64,000 bases of DNA from Virgibacillus sp. NKC19-3 (GCF_019837165.1 NZ_JAGYHC010000001.1:2046001-2110000), one strand, 5' to 3'; counted from the first letter of the stretch, positions 9,762 through 19,886 are shown. Notes: generated from the sequence alone by a model not told the origin. Made by a program: numbers and translations.

Positions 9762-10889
9762 ATGGCCGAAAATAAGCCTTCACAAATAAAGCAAAATGAA
9801 GCAGAACCAGAACAAACAATGGAACAGGCAAAAGAACAATTAGTAGAAGCAGGTAAAAAGCGCGGTGTTTTAGCTTATGAAGAAATTGCGGACCGTTTGT
9901 CCAATTTCGCTATTGAATCAGATCAAATGGACGAGTTTTATGAGCACCTGTCAGAACAAGGTGTGGAAGTCATAGGCGAGTCGGAAGATGACCCCAGTAT
10001 GCAGCAAATAGCGAAAGAGGAAGAGTTTAATGTAAATGATTTAAGTGTCCCATTGGGCATAAAAATTAACGATCCTGTTCGTATGTATTTAAAAGAAATA
10101 GGTCGTGTTGACCTGTTATCAGCTGCGGAGGAAATTGATCTTGCCACCCGTATCGAAAAGGGCGATGAAGAAGCAAAACGGCGCCTATCCGAAGCAAACC
10201 TACGCCTAGTTGTCAGTATCGCCAAACGTTACGTCGGGCGTGGAATGTTATTTCTTGACCTTATTCAAGAAGGAAATATGGGCTTAATAAAAGCAGTGGA
10301 AAAATTTGATTATCGAAAAGGCTTTAAATTCAGCACATATGCAACGTGGTGGATCCGTCAGGCAATTACACGCGCCATCGCTGACCAGGCAAGAACAATC
10401 CGTATACCGGTTCATATGGTTGAAACCATTAACAAACTTATTCGAGTGCAGCGTCAATTATTACAGGATTTAGGACGGGAGCCGACACCGGAAGAAATCG
10501 GTGAAGAAATGGAGTTATCACCTGATAAAGTTCGTGATATTCTTAAAATTGCTCAGGAACCTGTGTCACTCGAAACTCCAATCGGTGAAGAAGATGATTC
10601 CCATTTAGGTGATTTCATCGAAGATAATGAAGCAGTATCACCATCTGACCATGCTGCATATGAACTTCTTAAAGAACAACTGGAAGATGTACTTGATACA
10701 CTTACTGACCGCGAAGAAAATGTATTACGCCTGCGTTTTGGTCTTGATGATGGCAGAACCAGAACGTTAGAAGAGGTTGGGAAAGTGTTTGGTGTAACCA
10801 GAGAAAGAATCCGCCAAATAGAGGCAAAAGCGCTTCGTAAACTAAGACATCCAAGCAGAAGCAAACGACTAAAAGACTTTTTGGATTAA
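9762..10889 (+). CDS. sigA: Primary RNA polymerase sigma factor SigA (RpoD)
   Basis: This is the housekeeping sigma-70 factor that directs core RNA polymerase to -35/-10 promoters. The 375-residue product has a short acidic N-terminal region 1.1, then region 1.2 ([13 protein letters not shown]), region 2 ([20 protein letters not shown] and [12 protein letters not shown]), region 3 and region 4 with the HTH ([21 protein letters not shown]). The ATG follows GGAGGGG at normal spacing. It lies downstream of dnaG in the same operon and is followed by a hairpin. Confidence 0.98.
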   Translation: MAENKPSQIKQNEAEPEQTMEQAKEQLVEAGKKRGVLAYEEIADRLSNFAIESDQMDEFYEHLSEQGVEVIGESEDDPSMQQIAKEEEFNVNDLSVPLGIKINDPVRMYLKEIGRVDLLSAAEEIDLATRIEKGDEEAKRRLSEANLRLVVSIAKRYVGRGMLFLDLIQEGNMGLIKAVEKFDYRKGFKFSTYATWWIRQAITRAIADQARTIRIPVHMVETINKLIRVQRQLLQDLGREPTPEEIGEEMELSPDKVRDILKIAQEPVSLETPIGEEDDSHLGDFIEDNEAVSPSDHAAYELLKEQLEDVLDTLTDREENVLRLRFGLDDGRTRTLEEVGKVFGVTRERIRQIEAKALRKLRHPSRSKRLKDFLD

Positions 10890-10895
10890 TTTGTT

Positions 10896-10945
10896 TAAGT
10901 CATTGGTCACCATCCACGTGAACAATGACTTACCCACTCTTTTCT
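10896..10945 (+). terminator. Hairpin after sigA
   Basis: A perfect 10-bp stem (TAAGTCATTG at 10896-10905 with CAATGACTTA at 10923-10932) is followed by a pyrimidine-rich stretch ending in short T runs. It probably terminates dnaG-sigA. From here to 11190 I see AT-rich promoter sequence for cccA and no gene. Confidence 0.6.
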
Positions 10946-11191
10946 TTCTCTGCTTGTGTTATCGTTTTCAATGCTTTGGTTTTTATTTTACTCTAATTCT
11001 TCATGGATTGCAAATGCATATAAAAATTTTTGCTGTATCATTAAAGCTCTTTTGATGATCTCTTTATATTTTTAATATCTTTTTAATAAATTTCATATCG
11101 TATCTCTTTAAACCAATCGGATTATAGAGTAAAATATATATAGTCTTTTTCAATATAGAAAAATATGGATTATACATAAGGAGGAAATACA

Positions 11192-11605
11192 ATGAAAAGA
11201 AATCCAGTCATCCCTTATGCTGTTATTGCTGTTTTAGGGATACTCACGGTCCTGGTTATCTCTCTGGTTGGTGTAGGGCAACGTGATGATATTCAACAGG
11301 CTGAAGAAGGCAATGGAGAAGAACAGCAGGAAGAGTCACAAGAAGGGGAAGAATCCGGTGAAGACGCTGAAGGTGGAGAAACAACAGAAGATCCATCTGA
11401 AGTTTTTGAATCGAATTGTGCAAGCTGTCACGGTTCCGATTTATCCGGTGGAGCTGGCCCTGAATTAGCAGAGGTTGGCGACAGATTATCAGAAGATGAA
11501 ATTCGAGAAACGATTATTAACGGTACAGATGGTGGCATGCCTGGTGGCCTAGTTGACGATGATCAAGCAGAAGCGATTGCAACATGGCTGGCAGAAGGTC
11601 AGTAA
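11192..11605 (+). CDS. cccA: Membrane-anchored cytochrome c-550
   Basis: A small c-type cytochrome of the respiratory chain, facing the outside of the membrane. The 137-residue product has one N-terminal membrane anchor (residues 5-27), then an acidic linker rich in E, G and Q (about 30-70). The haem-binding motif CASCH is near residue 76, and a C-terminal MPGG supplies the likely axial methionine. It occupies the same slot downstream of sigA as B. subtilis cccA. The long acidic linker suits a surface protein of a salt-adapted organism, which is inference. A terminator follows. Confidence 0.93.
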   Translation: MKRNPVIPYAVIAVLGILTVLVISLVGVGQRDDIQQAEEGNGEEQQEESQEGEESGEDAEGGETTEDPSEVFESNCASCHGSDLSGGAGPELAEVGDRLSEDEIRETIINGTDGGMPGGLVDDDQAEAIATWLAEGQ

Positions 11606-11618
11606 TAAAATATATATA

Positions 11619-11656
11619 AGAAAAGCTTTCTGCTATCATCAGAAAGCTTTTCTTTT
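11619..11656 (+). terminator. Terminator after cccA
   Basis: A strong 14-bp stem (11619-11632 with 11640-11653, AGAAAAGCTTTCTG and its complement) is followed by T residues. It separates cccA from trmK, whose start is about 20 bases further on. Confidence 0.85.
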
Positions 11657-11677
11657 TAATCGGAAAGTGGAGATTTA

Positions 11678-12414
11678 ATGAAGAATCGGATAAAGTTATC
11701 AAAACGGTTGGACAAAGTTGCATCGTACCTTCCTAAGGGTGCTTTTTTTGCCGATATCGGCTCAGATCATGCTCATCTACCTTGTTTTATCTGTATGCAA
11801 GATAGAACGGCTAAGGCTATTGCCGGTGAATTAAATGAGGGGCCAGCCCGTAGCGCATTGGACAACGTGGACTTATACGGATTGTCAGATGTTGTTGATG
11901 TTAGATTAGGTAATGGGTTATTCGTGTTAAAAAAGAACGAAGTCAGACAGCTTGTTATCGCAGGTATGGGGGAGCACTGATTAGAGCCATTTTGGAAGAT
12001 GGCAGAGGAAAGCTGGGATCCGTACAACGGATAATAGCCCAACCTAATATTGATGCAAGAAGTATCCGCAGGTGGTTTTTAGAAAATGCGTTTACAGTTA
12101 CGAATGAAGAAATCATTGAAGATAACGGGCATATTTATGAAATTATCGTAGCTGATAGAGGGGAAGTGCATAGTCCTTATACAGATGATCGGAAAGAACA
12201 GCAATTGCTCTTTGGTCCATTATTATTAAAGCATAAATCAGACACATTTTATAAAAAATGGGAATCGGAATACGAAAAGTTGCATTTTGTTATAAATCAA
12301 ATGAAGGAAGCAAACGTACAAGATCTGGAGAAAATAGAGAGATTTGAAACGGAATTAAGATGGATAAAGGAGGTAGTAGGTGATGATGACGAAAGTGAAT
12401 TCGAATATTTTTGA
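11678..12414 (+). CDS. trmK: tRNA (adenine22-N1)-methyltransferase TrmK, one frame lesion
   Basis: TrmK (YqfN) methylates N1 of A22 in tRNA using S-adenosylmethionine. The product begins KLSKRLDKVASYLP; the SAM-binding motif ADIGSDHAHLP lies near residue 26, and AGELNEGP and VRLGNGL follow in order. The frame breaks in G5 at 11968-11972: a sixth G gives IAGMGGALIRAIL, restoring 245 residues. The C-terminal half is rich in charged helices. The gene overlaps yqfO by about 30 bases, and the neighbours match B. subtilis. Confidence 0.88.
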
Positions 12415-13495
12415 TATAATGGAGGAGTGGGCACCATCTAGTCTTTCATATGAATGGGATAACCCTGGTCTGCAAATCGGATCTTATCATAATCCAGTAA
12501 AAAAAATAATGATTACATTAGATGTACTCGAGTCTGTAGTTGATGAAGCTATTGAAAATAATGTTAGCCTTATTATTGCACATCATCCACTTTTATTTAA
12601 GCCAATCAAAAAAATAAATGTCGATATACCACAAGGTCGAGTTATTCATAAGTTAATGCAACATAATATTTCTGTATATGCATCACATACGAACTTAGAT
12701 ATCGCAGCCGGTGGCGTTAATGATATGTTGTGTGATGCTTTACAACTGAAATCTCGTGAGGTGCTTGCAGAAACAAGTGGGCAGAAATTGTATAAAATTG
12801 TTGTTTATGTTCCTACCTCACATATCAATGAAGTACGTGAGGCTTTTCATACTGGTGGGGCAGGATATATTGGAAATTATAGTCATTGCACTTTTCAAGC
12901 AGCTGGTAAAGGCTCCTTTAAACCACTTGAAGGAACAAATCCATATATCGGGAATCAAAATGAAGTAGAAAAGGTCGATGAGTTTAAAATCGAATCAATT
13001 GTGCAAGAAGAAAAGCTGTCGCAGGTTATACGTGCTATAATAGATGCACATCCTTATGAAGAGCCTGCCTATGATATCTTTCCACTGGAAAACAAAGGGA
13101 CATCCTTAGGACTTGGAAGAATAGGAGCCCTTGATCACGCAGTGACATTAGGAGCTTTTTGCAGACATGTTAAAGCTGCTTTTGGTATCTCGGATCTTCG
13201 TGTTAGTGGAGATTTAACGAAAGAAGTAAAGTGGGTAGCGATTTTAGGAGGTAGTGGAGAGAAATATATCGATACTGCTAAGGAAAAGGGAGCAGATGTA
13301 TATATAACTGGTGATATGTCTTTTCATGCAGCCCAAGAAGCTTGGCAATGCGGATTATCTGTTATCGATCCAGGGCATTATATTGAAACGATAATGAAAA
13401 AAGGAGCAAAAGATTATTTAGATGACAAACTTACAAATGACAATATAGAAGTTATCGTATCACAAGTTAATACAGAGCCTTTTCAATTTATGTAA
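12383..13495 (+). CDS. yqfO: Nif3-like dinuclear metal-centre protein YqfO
   Basis: YqfO belongs to the Nif3/DUF34 family, which binds two metal ions; its exact substrate is unsettled and it is often labelled GTP cyclohydrolase 1 type 2 homologue. The 370-residue product shows IIAHHPLLF (metal ligands HH, near residues 68-76), SHTNLD and, near the end, DPGHYIE. A PII-like insert containing VPTSHINEVREAF lies in the middle, as in YqfO relatives. GTG 12380 and ATG 12383 both follow AAGGAGG; ATG 12383 is chosen. It overlaps trmK, so the two are probably coupled. Confidence 0.9.
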   Translation: MMTKVNSNIFDIMEEWAPSSLSYEWDNPGLQIGSYHNPVKKIMITLDVLESVVDEAIENNVSLIIAHHPLLFKPIKKINVDIPQGRVIHKLMQHNISVYASHTNLDIAAGGVNDMLCDALQLKSREVLAETSGQKLYKIVVYVPTSHINEVREAFHTGGAGYIGNYSHCTFQAAGKGSFKPLEGTNPYIGNQNEVEKVDEFKIESIVQEEKLSQVIRAIIDAHPYEEPAYDIFPLENKGTSLGLGRIGALDHAVTLGAFCRHVKAAFGISDLRVSGDLTKEVKWVAILGGSGEKYIDTAKEKGADVYITGDMSFHAAQEAWQCGLSVIDPGHYIETIMKKGAKDYLDDKLTNDNIEVIVSQVNTEPFQFM

Positions 13496-13534
13496 GAAAT
13501 GATGATCCCGAATCAACAAGAAGGAGAACTTTTT

Positions 13535-14848
13535 ATGGAAAACGAAAACAATCATTTCAGCAACTTTTCTTTTCATCCCGTGTTGTATAATGTTGTCGAG
13601 AAGCTGGGGTTTTCACGTCCTACTCAAATACAGCAACAAGTTATTCCGGCCGTTTTAAAAGGAAAAAGTGTAATCGGAAAGTCTCATACTGGTACTGGAA
13701 AAACACACGCCTATTTGCTGCCATTATTAAATCAGATTAATGAGAGTAAACGGCAGGTGCAGTTTGTTATAGTTGCTCCCACAAGAGAACTTGCAACGCA
13801 AATTTATGACGAAGTGAAAAAAACAATTCATTATGCGGATAAAAACGGCATATGGGTTGCGAAACTTCTAGTAGGTGGCACAGATAAACAAAAGGCAATG
13901 GAAAAGCTGAAAGAGCCACCACATATTATTGTCGGTACACCTGGTAGAATGTTGGATTTAGTGAAAGAAAATGCTGTTTCCATTTACTCTGCTACCTCAT
14001 TTGTAATTGATGAAGCAGATTTAATGCTAGATCTTGGCTTTATTAATGATGTAGATCAATTATTGATTCGTTCACGAGCAGACATTCAAATACTTGCCTT
14101 TTCTGCGACGATACCACAGCGATTACAACAATTTTTTGACAAATACCTGGAAGATCCATTACATGTTAATGTAAATAGTCATCTTTCACCAGAGACGATG
14201 GAACATTATTTAATTGATGTAAAGCATCGGGACACGGCTGATAGTATTATGGAAATTTCCAAAACGATTCAACCCTATTTAGCAATCATTTTTACCAACG
14301 GGAAAGAAATGGCTGATAATTTAGCTGGTTCTTTGCAACAAAAAGGATTGGACGCTGGCATTATCCATGGAGGGCTCGCTCCTCGTGAGCGCAAACGGAT
14401 GCTCAAAGAAATTCAAAATCTCCGGTATCAATATATTGTTGCAACAGACTTAGCTGCAAGAGGGATTGATATTAAGGGAGTTAGTCATATCATTAATGCT
14501 CAGCTCCCGAAGGAGGAAGACTTTTATATTCACCGCGTAGGCAGAACAGCAAGAGCAGGGATGAGTGGGACAGCGATAAGCCTTTACCAGGAAACGGATA
14601 TTAAACTCATCAAGAGGTTGGAACAAAATGGAATTCATTTTCATTATGCCGACGTTAAAGGAGGAGAGTGGCAGGAAGCAAAATCTTGGAACGAGCGTCA
14701 ATTACGAAATAAAACGACAACAAATATAGATAAAGAAGCATGGAAATATGTCCCTAAAAGAAAAAAAGTAAAACCAGGCTATAAGAAAAAAATGAAACAG
14801 CAACAGGACACTATTAAAAGACAATTAAAGAATAAGTATAAGAAATAG
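13535..14848 (+). CDS. cshB: DEAD-box ATP-dependent RNA helicase CshB
   Basis: CshB (YqfR) is a cold-shock-related DEAD-box helicase thought to unwind mRNA and work with cold-shock proteins. The 437-residue product has the motifs in order: Q motif (FSRPTQIQQQVIP), SHTGTGKT (motif I), PTRELA, GTPGRM, DEAD, SAT, then ATDLAARGID and HRVGRTARAG. The C-terminus is a short, lysine-rich tail of the kind that contacts RNA. The ATG at 13535 follows AAGGAG; an upstream in-frame ATG at 13499 lacks a good site. Confidence 0.93.
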   Translation: MENENNHFSNFSFHPVLYNVVEKLGFSRPTQIQQQVIPAVLKGKSVIGKSHTGTGKTHAYLLPLLNQINESKRQVQFVIVAPTRELATQIYDEVKKTIHYADKNGIWVAKLLVGGTDKQKAMEKLKEPPHIIVGTPGRMLDLVKENAVSIYSATSFVIDEADLMLDLGFINDVDQLLIRSRADIQILAFSATIPQRLQQFFDKYLEDPLHVNVNSHLSPETMEHYLIDVKHRDTADSIMEISKTIQPYLAIIFTNGKEMADNLAGSLQQKGLDAGIIHGGLAPRERKRMLKEIQNLRYQYIVATDLAARGIDIKGVSHIINAQLPKEEDFYIHRVGRTARAGMSGTAISLYQETDIKLIKRLEQNGIHFHYADVKGGEWQEAKSWNERQLRNKTTTNIDKEAWKYVPKRKKVKPGYKKKMKQQQDTIKRQLKNKYKK

Positions 14849-14866
14849 GAATAAAGGAAGAGGTGG

Positions 14867-15766
14867 ATGGATTTGCTTAAAATTGGATCACATGTATCGA
14901 TGAACGGAAAGAAAATGCTTCTTGGTTCAAGTGAACAAGCAGCCTCTTATGGTGCTAATACGTTCATGATCTATACGGGAGCGCCTCAAAATACAAGACG
15001 GAAACCGATAGAAGAGTTAAATATTGAAGAAGGTACGGAGCATATGGAAAAAAATAAGATCTCTGATATTGTCGTTCATGCTCCGTACATCATTAATATA
15101 GGTAATACCGTTAAACCGGAAACGTTTGATTTAGGCGTTAATTTTTTACGTAATGAAATTGATCGAACAGCTGCCATAGGCGCAAAACAAATTGTGCTTC
15201 ATCCTGGTTCACATGTTGGAGCAGGATCTGAAGAAGGGATTAAGAAAATTATCGAAGGATTAAACGAAGTCCTGGAGACAGATAAAGATGTGCAAATAGC
15301 ACTTGAGACAATGGCAGGTAAAGGTTCAGAAATAGGAAGAACATTTGATGAACTGGCGAAAATCATGGATGGTGTAACAGAAAATAATAAATTATCCGTA
15401 TGTTTGGATACATGTCATATCCATGATGGAGGGTATGACGTTGTCCATGATTTTGATGGGGTACTGAACCACTTCGATAAGGTTATTGGCTTAGATCGTC
15501 TAAAAGTTGTACATGTGAACGACAGTAAGAATGACCGGGGAGCTCATAAAGATCGTCATGAAAATATTGGTTTTGGCTATATTGGCTTTGATGCACTGGA
15601 ATATGTTATTAAACATCCACAGTTACAAGATTTACCAAAAATATTGGAAACGCCGTATGTGGGTGAGGATAAAAAGAACAAAAAAGCCCCATATAAATTT
15701 GAAATCAATATGATAAAAGAAGGGACTTTTGATCGCGAATTAAAAAATAAAATTGTTAATAGTTGA
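14867..15766 (+). CDS. nfo: Endonuclease IV (AP endonuclease)
   Basis: Nfo cleaves DNA 5' of abasic sites in base-excision repair, with spore relevance in B. subtilis (YqfS). It is a TIM-barrel enzyme using three zinc ions. The 299-residue product shows IGSHVSM at the N-terminus, [41 protein letters not shown] and DRHENIGFG, which carry the metal ligands. The ATG at 14867 is used, but the TTG at 14873 (LLKIGSHVS) has comparable support and matches relatives better at the N-terminus. Confidence 0.96.
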   Translation: MDLLKIGSHVSMNGKKMLLGSSEQAASYGANTFMIYTGAPQNTRRKPIEELNIEEGTEHMEKNKISDIVVHAPYIINIGNTVKPETFDLGVNFLRNEIDRTAAIGAKQIVLHPGSHVGAGSEEGIKKIIEGLNEVLETDKDVQIALETMAGKGSEIGRTFDELAKIMDGVTENNKLSVCLDTCHIHDGGYDVVHDFDGVLNHFDKVIGLDRLKVVHVNDSKNDRGAHKDRHENIGFGYIGFDALEYVIKHPQLQDLPKILETPYVGEDKKNKKAPYKFEINMIKEGTFDRELKNKIVNS

Positions 15767-15772
15767 TAAAAG

Positions 15773-15806
15773 AGGAATAACACTGCCGGTGTTATTCCTT
15801 CTATCT
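15773..15806. terminator. Bidirectional terminator between nfo and the yqfT-like gene
   Basis: An 11-bp perfect stem (AGGAATAACAC at 15773-15783 with its complement at 15789-15799) lies between two converging genes and touches the stop of the minus-strand gene. It can serve both directions. Confidence 0.75.
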
Positions 15807-16093
15807 TATTCTGTAAATAAATAATCCACGCCATATGATTTAATTAATTCATTAAATAAGAGACGTGCTTTTTTTGCAGTATCTACATTCGTTATGCGAG
15901 CAAGCTCTTTAAACATCTTCTCCCGATCTGCTGTGCGAAATGGATCAATCGAAGCTGTTTTTAAATATGCTGTTATTTCCTGGGCTTCTGAAAGATTTAG
16001 TGAAAATCCATATTGCTTGCCGTATTGAAGTAAATCTTCAGGTGAAAGCTGTTTTAATTTTTGTCTTACCAATTCTTTAATAAAAATGGACAT
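15806..16093 (-). CDS. yqfT: YqfT-like DUF2624 protein
   Basis: A 95-residue soluble protein of unknown function in the slot held by B. subtilis yqfT. It is helical and charged, with LSPEDLLQYGKQYGFSL near residue 20 and DTAKKARLLFNELIKSYG near the end. No membrane segment or catalytic motif is visible. The ATG encoding MSIFIKEL at 16093 is preferred because GGGAG lies 7 bases upstream; an ATG at 16099 would leave only one base of spacing. It converges on nfo across a shared hairpin. Confidence 0.7.
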   Translation of the reverse strand: MSIFIKELVRQKLKQLSPEDLLQYGKQYGFSLNLSEAQEITAYLKTASIDPFRTADREKMFKELARITNVDTAKKARLLFNELIKSYGVDYLFTE

Positions 16094-16244
16094 AATCATG
16101 CTCCCTTAACAGATTCTATTTACTATATGCATCATTCTTAAAAAGTTGCAACACAGCTTTTGGCAAAATGTAACACAAGTTAGATAACGATAAATCCATA
16201 AACTATAGATGTACCTCAATCCAGAAATAAGGGAGGTCTTAGCT

Positions 16245-16640
16245 ATGGATGAATTTAATAGTCAACGAAACCAAAATGTCGAGGATCGATCCAATGATCA
16301 CCAGCTGCAAAAGAATGAAGATTATGTTGGTATTGAACCGGACAGTTCCAGAAATGAGGAATTTGCCAGCGAAGTAACGGCAGACGATCATATCAGTGAC
16401 CGACAACCGGTAAGTGAACAGAATGAACACATGGAAAATGATGTAAATAGTACGTATGGTTGGATAGGTGTAGCTTTATCCATTATATCCTATTTTATGA
16501 TGCCAATCATACTAGGTGGCGCAGGGATTATTCTTGGTTTCATATCAAGATCCCGGGGTGCAGACACCTTAGGTAATATTGCGATTGCTGCAGGGGCGAT
16601 TTCGATTATCATTACACTTTTTATTCTTCCTTTCATTTAA
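16245..16640 (+). CDS. yqfX: YqfX-like small membrane protein (DUF4190-type)
   Basis: A 131-residue protein with a long acidic hydrophilic N-terminus (about 1-70, rich in D, E, N, Q) and two C-terminal membrane segments (about 78-100 and 105-130). The loop ILGFISRSRGADTLGNIAIAAG is typical of DUF4190 proteins (in parts: ILGFISRSRGAD then LGNIAIAAG). Function is unknown. The ATG at 16245 follows GGGAGGT; an upstream ATG at 16209 has no site. It converges on the LysM-like gene across a shared hairpin. Confidence 0.7.
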   Translation: MDEFNSQRNQNVEDRSNDHQLQKNEDYVGIEPDSSRNEEFASEVTADDHISDRQPVSEQNEHMENDVNSTYGWIGVALSIISYFMMPIILGGAGIILGFISRSRGADTLGNIAIAAGAISIIITLFILPFI

Positions 16641-16645
16641 TTAAG

Positions 16646-16677
16646 ATAAGGGCTGAATTTCTTCAGTCCTTATTTTT
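16646..16677. terminator. Bidirectional terminator between the yqfX- and yqfZ-like genes
   Basis: A 12-bp stem with one G-T pair (16646-16657 with 16662-16673) is followed by T residues on the plus strand. It overlaps the stop of the minus-strand LysM-like gene, so it probably ends both converging transcripts. Confidence 0.75.
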
Positions 16678-17013
16678 ATGGGTCAGGATACAAAGGAAAG
16701 TAATAATAAGTGTGAGGCTTAAGGTTATGTGGATCCATAGATGGATTAACGGTATTAAAATCTGTTAAGATTTGTGTAGGGTCCATTTTTTCAAGATTCC
16801 TATTGTTATTTATTCGTTCTACAATCGATAAAACCGTCTCACCGGGTTCTGCTTTAACCTGAATGACAGTAAACGGTATTTCTGAGGATGGTTGGCTTAT
16901 TTGATTGGGTTTATCTTCTAAAGCAGGTGGACTTCCTAATGATAAGTCGTTATATATACTAATACCAAGTAATATAATTAATACATATACAAAGGTTTTT
17001 TTATGAAATCCAT
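16676..17013 (-). CDS. yqfZ: YqfZ-like LysM-type protein, hidden by a frame lesion
   Basis: A continuous minus-strand frame encodes one membrane segment (VYVLIILLGISIY), a polar linker, then a LysM-like domain with IPFTVIQVKAEPGETVLSIV (read as FTVIQVKAEPGETV) and NTVNPSMDPHNLKP. It lacks a start in its own frame. A T7 run at 16996-17002 (poly-A in the gene) needs one more base to join the ATG at 17011-17013, giving MDFIKKTFVYVLII, which follows a GGGGT site. The repaired product is 112 residues. Position matches B. subtilis yqfZ, a LysM protein. Function is inferred only from the domain. Confidence 0.65.
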
Positions 17014-17086
17014 ATTTTATACCCCTTTTTTATTGAAACAATTTATAATAGTAGTACGTACAATTTAGTAGGAAGGAGGAAATATA

Positions 17087-17719
17087 TTGGATATATTTTC
17101 TTTAACATGGATAGGCCTTGTTATTACTGGACTTGGTACATTATTTTTAATTGGTGAAGTTTTGGTTAATATGCGTGGGATATTTGCATTATTAGGTATC
17201 GGATTTATTACAGTATATTTTGGAGCGTATGTAGAAACAGGCTCTTTTACCATCATGTTTATTATTTACTTTGTTGGATTATTACTTATTATCATTGACG
17301 GAAAAGTAGTTAACGATGGAACCCTTGCTACCATCGGTTTGGCTACAATGTTAGCTTCCGTTGGCTTAGCGGCACCGGATTTTACTTCAGGACTGTATGC
17401 AGTTATAGGTGTCCTGTTGGGGGGAGGCGCTTCTTTCTTTTTCTTGAAAGTGTTCAAACGAAGAGAAATGTGGACAAAGATCACGCTGAAAGATCAATTA
17501 ACAAAAGAGGCCGGTTATAATTCCATGAACATGGAATATGAAGCATTGGTTAATGAAGAAGGGATTACTTTAAATGACTTGAGACCGACCGGGACCATAA
17601 GGATTAATGAAAAAGATTATAGTGCAGTGTCAAATGGACAATGGGTTTCTAAGGGGACTCCAGTTCGGGTTGTACAGGTAGATGGAACGAAAATACTTGT
17701 TGAAAAAATAAACATATAA
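17087..17719 (+). CDS. NfeD-like membrane protein
   Basis: A 210-residue protein with four to five membrane segments (about 5-25, 28-45, 53-72, 78-95, 100-120) and a C-terminal OB-fold NfeD domain (about 150-208) with EGITLNDLRPTGTIRI and SKGTPVRVVQVDG. NfeD proteins often pair with flotillin/stomatin partners in membrane microdomains, but no such partner is adjacent here; its neighbour is a Na/Pi transporter. The TTG at 17087 follows a very strong AAGGAGG site. A terminator follows. The specific role is unknown. Confidence 0.85.
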   Translation: MDIFSLTWIGLVITGLGTLFLIGEVLVNMRGIFALLGIGFITVYFGAYVETGSFTIMFIIYFVGLLLIIIDGKVVNDGTLATIGLATMLASVGLAAPDFTSGLYAVIGVLLGGGASFFFLKVFKRREMWTKITLKDQLTKEAGYNSMNMEYEALVNEEGITLNDLRPTGTIRINEKDYSAVSNGQWVSKGTPVRVVQVDGTKILVEKINI

Positions 17720-17730
17720 ATTTCAAAGCG

Positions 17731-17763
17731 TCTTCCATGTTTTTTTCATGGAAGATTTTTTCG
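17731..17763 (+). terminator. Terminator after the NfeD-like gene
   Basis: A 9-bp stem, TCTTCCATG (17731-17739) with CATGGAAGA (17747-17755), has a T-rich loop and is followed by T6. Confidence 0.85.
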
Positions 17764-17937
17764 CATTTGCATTTCATGTTTTTCAATGTAAAGAATAGAT
17801 AAAAACAAAGGAAAAGAAGAGAAATGTTAAGTTATTGTTAATTATTTATAAAGATCCTTTACAAATCATCCTTATTCATTTAATAATAGTAGGGGCATGT
17901 GACAAGTTTCAACATGAATAAAGGGGCGATACAACAA

Positions 17938-19562
17938 GTGGATATCGATTTACAAACACTGTTATTTGAGTTCATTGGTGGATTAGGTATTTTTCTTATT
18001 GGTATAAAATTTATGGGGAAGGCCTGCAAAAATCAGCCGGTGACCGCTTAAGAGACATTCTGGATAAATTTACCAGTAATCCTTTTTTAGGAGTACTGGC
18101 TGGTATGATTGTAACCATACTGATTCAAAGCAGTTCTGGTACAACAGTGTTAACCGTTGGACTTGTGAACGCTGGGTTTATGACGTTTAGACAAGCCATC
18201 GGTGTTATAATGGGTGCTAATGTTGGTACAACGGTAACAGCGTTTATTATTGGTATCGATTTGGGTGCATATGCTTTACCAATTATTGCGGTAGGTGCAT
18301 TTTTGTTATTCTTCTTTAAACATCAAAAGGTTACAGCAGTGGGACAAGCAATATTTGGTTTCGGTGCCTTATTTTTTGGTTTAGAGTTAATGAGTAGTGG
18401 AATGTCCCCATTACGCAGCTTAGAGGCCTTTCAAGAATTGACCATAAGTATGAGTACATCACCAATTTTAGGTGTTGTGGTTGGTACAGTGTTTACACTG
18501 ATTGTTCAAAGTTCTAGTGCAACGATAGGAATAATTCAAGGTTTATTTGCTCAAGGTGCCATTGATTTGGGAGCTGTATTACCGGTGTTGTTTGGTGATA
18601 ATATAGGAACAACGATCACGGCTATATTGGCATCCTTAGGTGCCTCTGTGGCAGCAAAAAGAGCTGCTTATACACATGTGATATTTAATGTAGTAGGTGC
18701 AACTATCGGTATTTTATTATTAGGTGTATTTACACAATATGTCATGTTTTTACAAGAACAATTCAACTTAAATGCAGAAATGACGATAGCATTTGCACAC
18801 GGTAGTTTTAATATCGCAAATACACTGATACAATTTCCTTTTATTGGTGCGCTGGCATGGTTTGTTACAAAATTAGTCCCAGGTGAAGATACGATTATCG
18901 AGTATAAGCCGAAGCATTTGGATCCAATTTTTATTCAGCAATCATCTACATTAGCATTAGATCAAGCAAAATCCGAAATAATTCGCATGGGTGAATACGC
19001 ATCAAAGGGATTAGAAGAAACAAACCTGTATTTGACCACGAATCAGCAGAAACATTCCGAAATGGCAGTACAAGTAGAAGGAGCTCTAAATAATTTAGAT
19101 CAAAAAATAACCGAGTATCTTATTAATATATCTGCAGGTTCACTGTCTGAGGCTGATAGTGCAAAACATACATCGTTAATGGACTCCGTACGCGATATTG
19201 AGCGAATTGGAGATCACTTTGAAAATATTCTTGAATTAATTGATTATAAAATAACGAACAAGGTTCAAATAACAGAACATGCGCAGGAAGACTTAAATAA
19301 CATGTTTGATTTAACAATCATGACTGTAAAACAAGCTGTACAATCGCTTGGTCGAATGGACAGGGAAGAAGCTCTGGCGGTCATTCAAAAAGAAGACCAA
19401 ATAGATAAAATGGAGCGTAATTATCGAAAGAAACATATTATACGGGTGAATGAAGGTCGATGTAGTGCATCAGCTGGAATTGTATTTGTTGATATTATAA
19501 GCAATTTAGAAAGAATTGGAGATCATGCTGTAAATATTGCTGAGGAAGTTTTAGAAGAATAG
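17938..19562 (+). CDS. Na/Pi cotransporter with PhoU-like tail, one frame lesion
   Basis: A PNaS-family (NptA/YqeW-type) sodium-phosphate cotransporter. The two inverted QSSS repeats that mark the transport site are visible (LIQSSSGTTVLTVG and LIVQSSSATIGIIQG), with about eight membrane segments. A cytoplasmic PhoU-like helical domain follows from about residue 350 (DSVRDIERIGDHFENI and NLERIGDHAVNIAEE). The frame breaks in G4 at 18015-18018: one more G gives FMGEGLQKSAGDRLRDIL and a 541-residue product. The GTG at 17938 fits the family N-terminus; an in-frame ATG at 17914 is the alternative. Confidence 0.85.
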
Positions 19563-19731
19563 CGATTAAACGAGAAGGGCTTTCGGGTCCTTCTCTAGGT
19601 TGCTGTATTAGATCATTGAAATCTTTTTCGTTTTTTCTTGAAATCTATTATGGAAAGTGCTATAGTAAATAATGTTGTTTTAGATAACGCTATTACACAT
19701 ATGCACACGTTAATTTAAAATGAAAAAATTG

Positions 19732-19760
19732 TTGACAGTTTCTGTCGAACATGTTAAATT
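19732..19760 (+). promoter_or_regulatory. Promoter of the tRNA cluster
   Basis: A consensus TTGACA at 19732-19737 and a TTAAAT/TAAATT -10 region at 19754-19760, with a 16-17 base spacer, lie about 50 bases before the first tRNA. No other promoter of this quality is seen in the gap after the transporter gene. Confidence 0.65.
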
Positions 19761-19808
19761 ATATTTCGTCGCTGTTCTTTTTATTTGTAAGAAGAAATTG
19801 TTAAATAT

Positions 19809-19883
19809 TCCACAGTAGCTCAGTGGTAGAGCTATCGGCTGTTAACCGATCGGTCGTAGGTTCGAATCCTACCTGTGGAGCCA
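19809..19883 (+). tRNA. tRNA-Asn (GTT)
   Basis: 75 bases with encoded CCA. The acceptor stem TCCACAG pairs with CTGTGGA, the anticodon GTT sits in CTGTTAA, and the T-loop is TTCGAAT. First gene of a six-tRNA cluster. Confidence 0.95.
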
Positions 19884-19886
19884 TGT

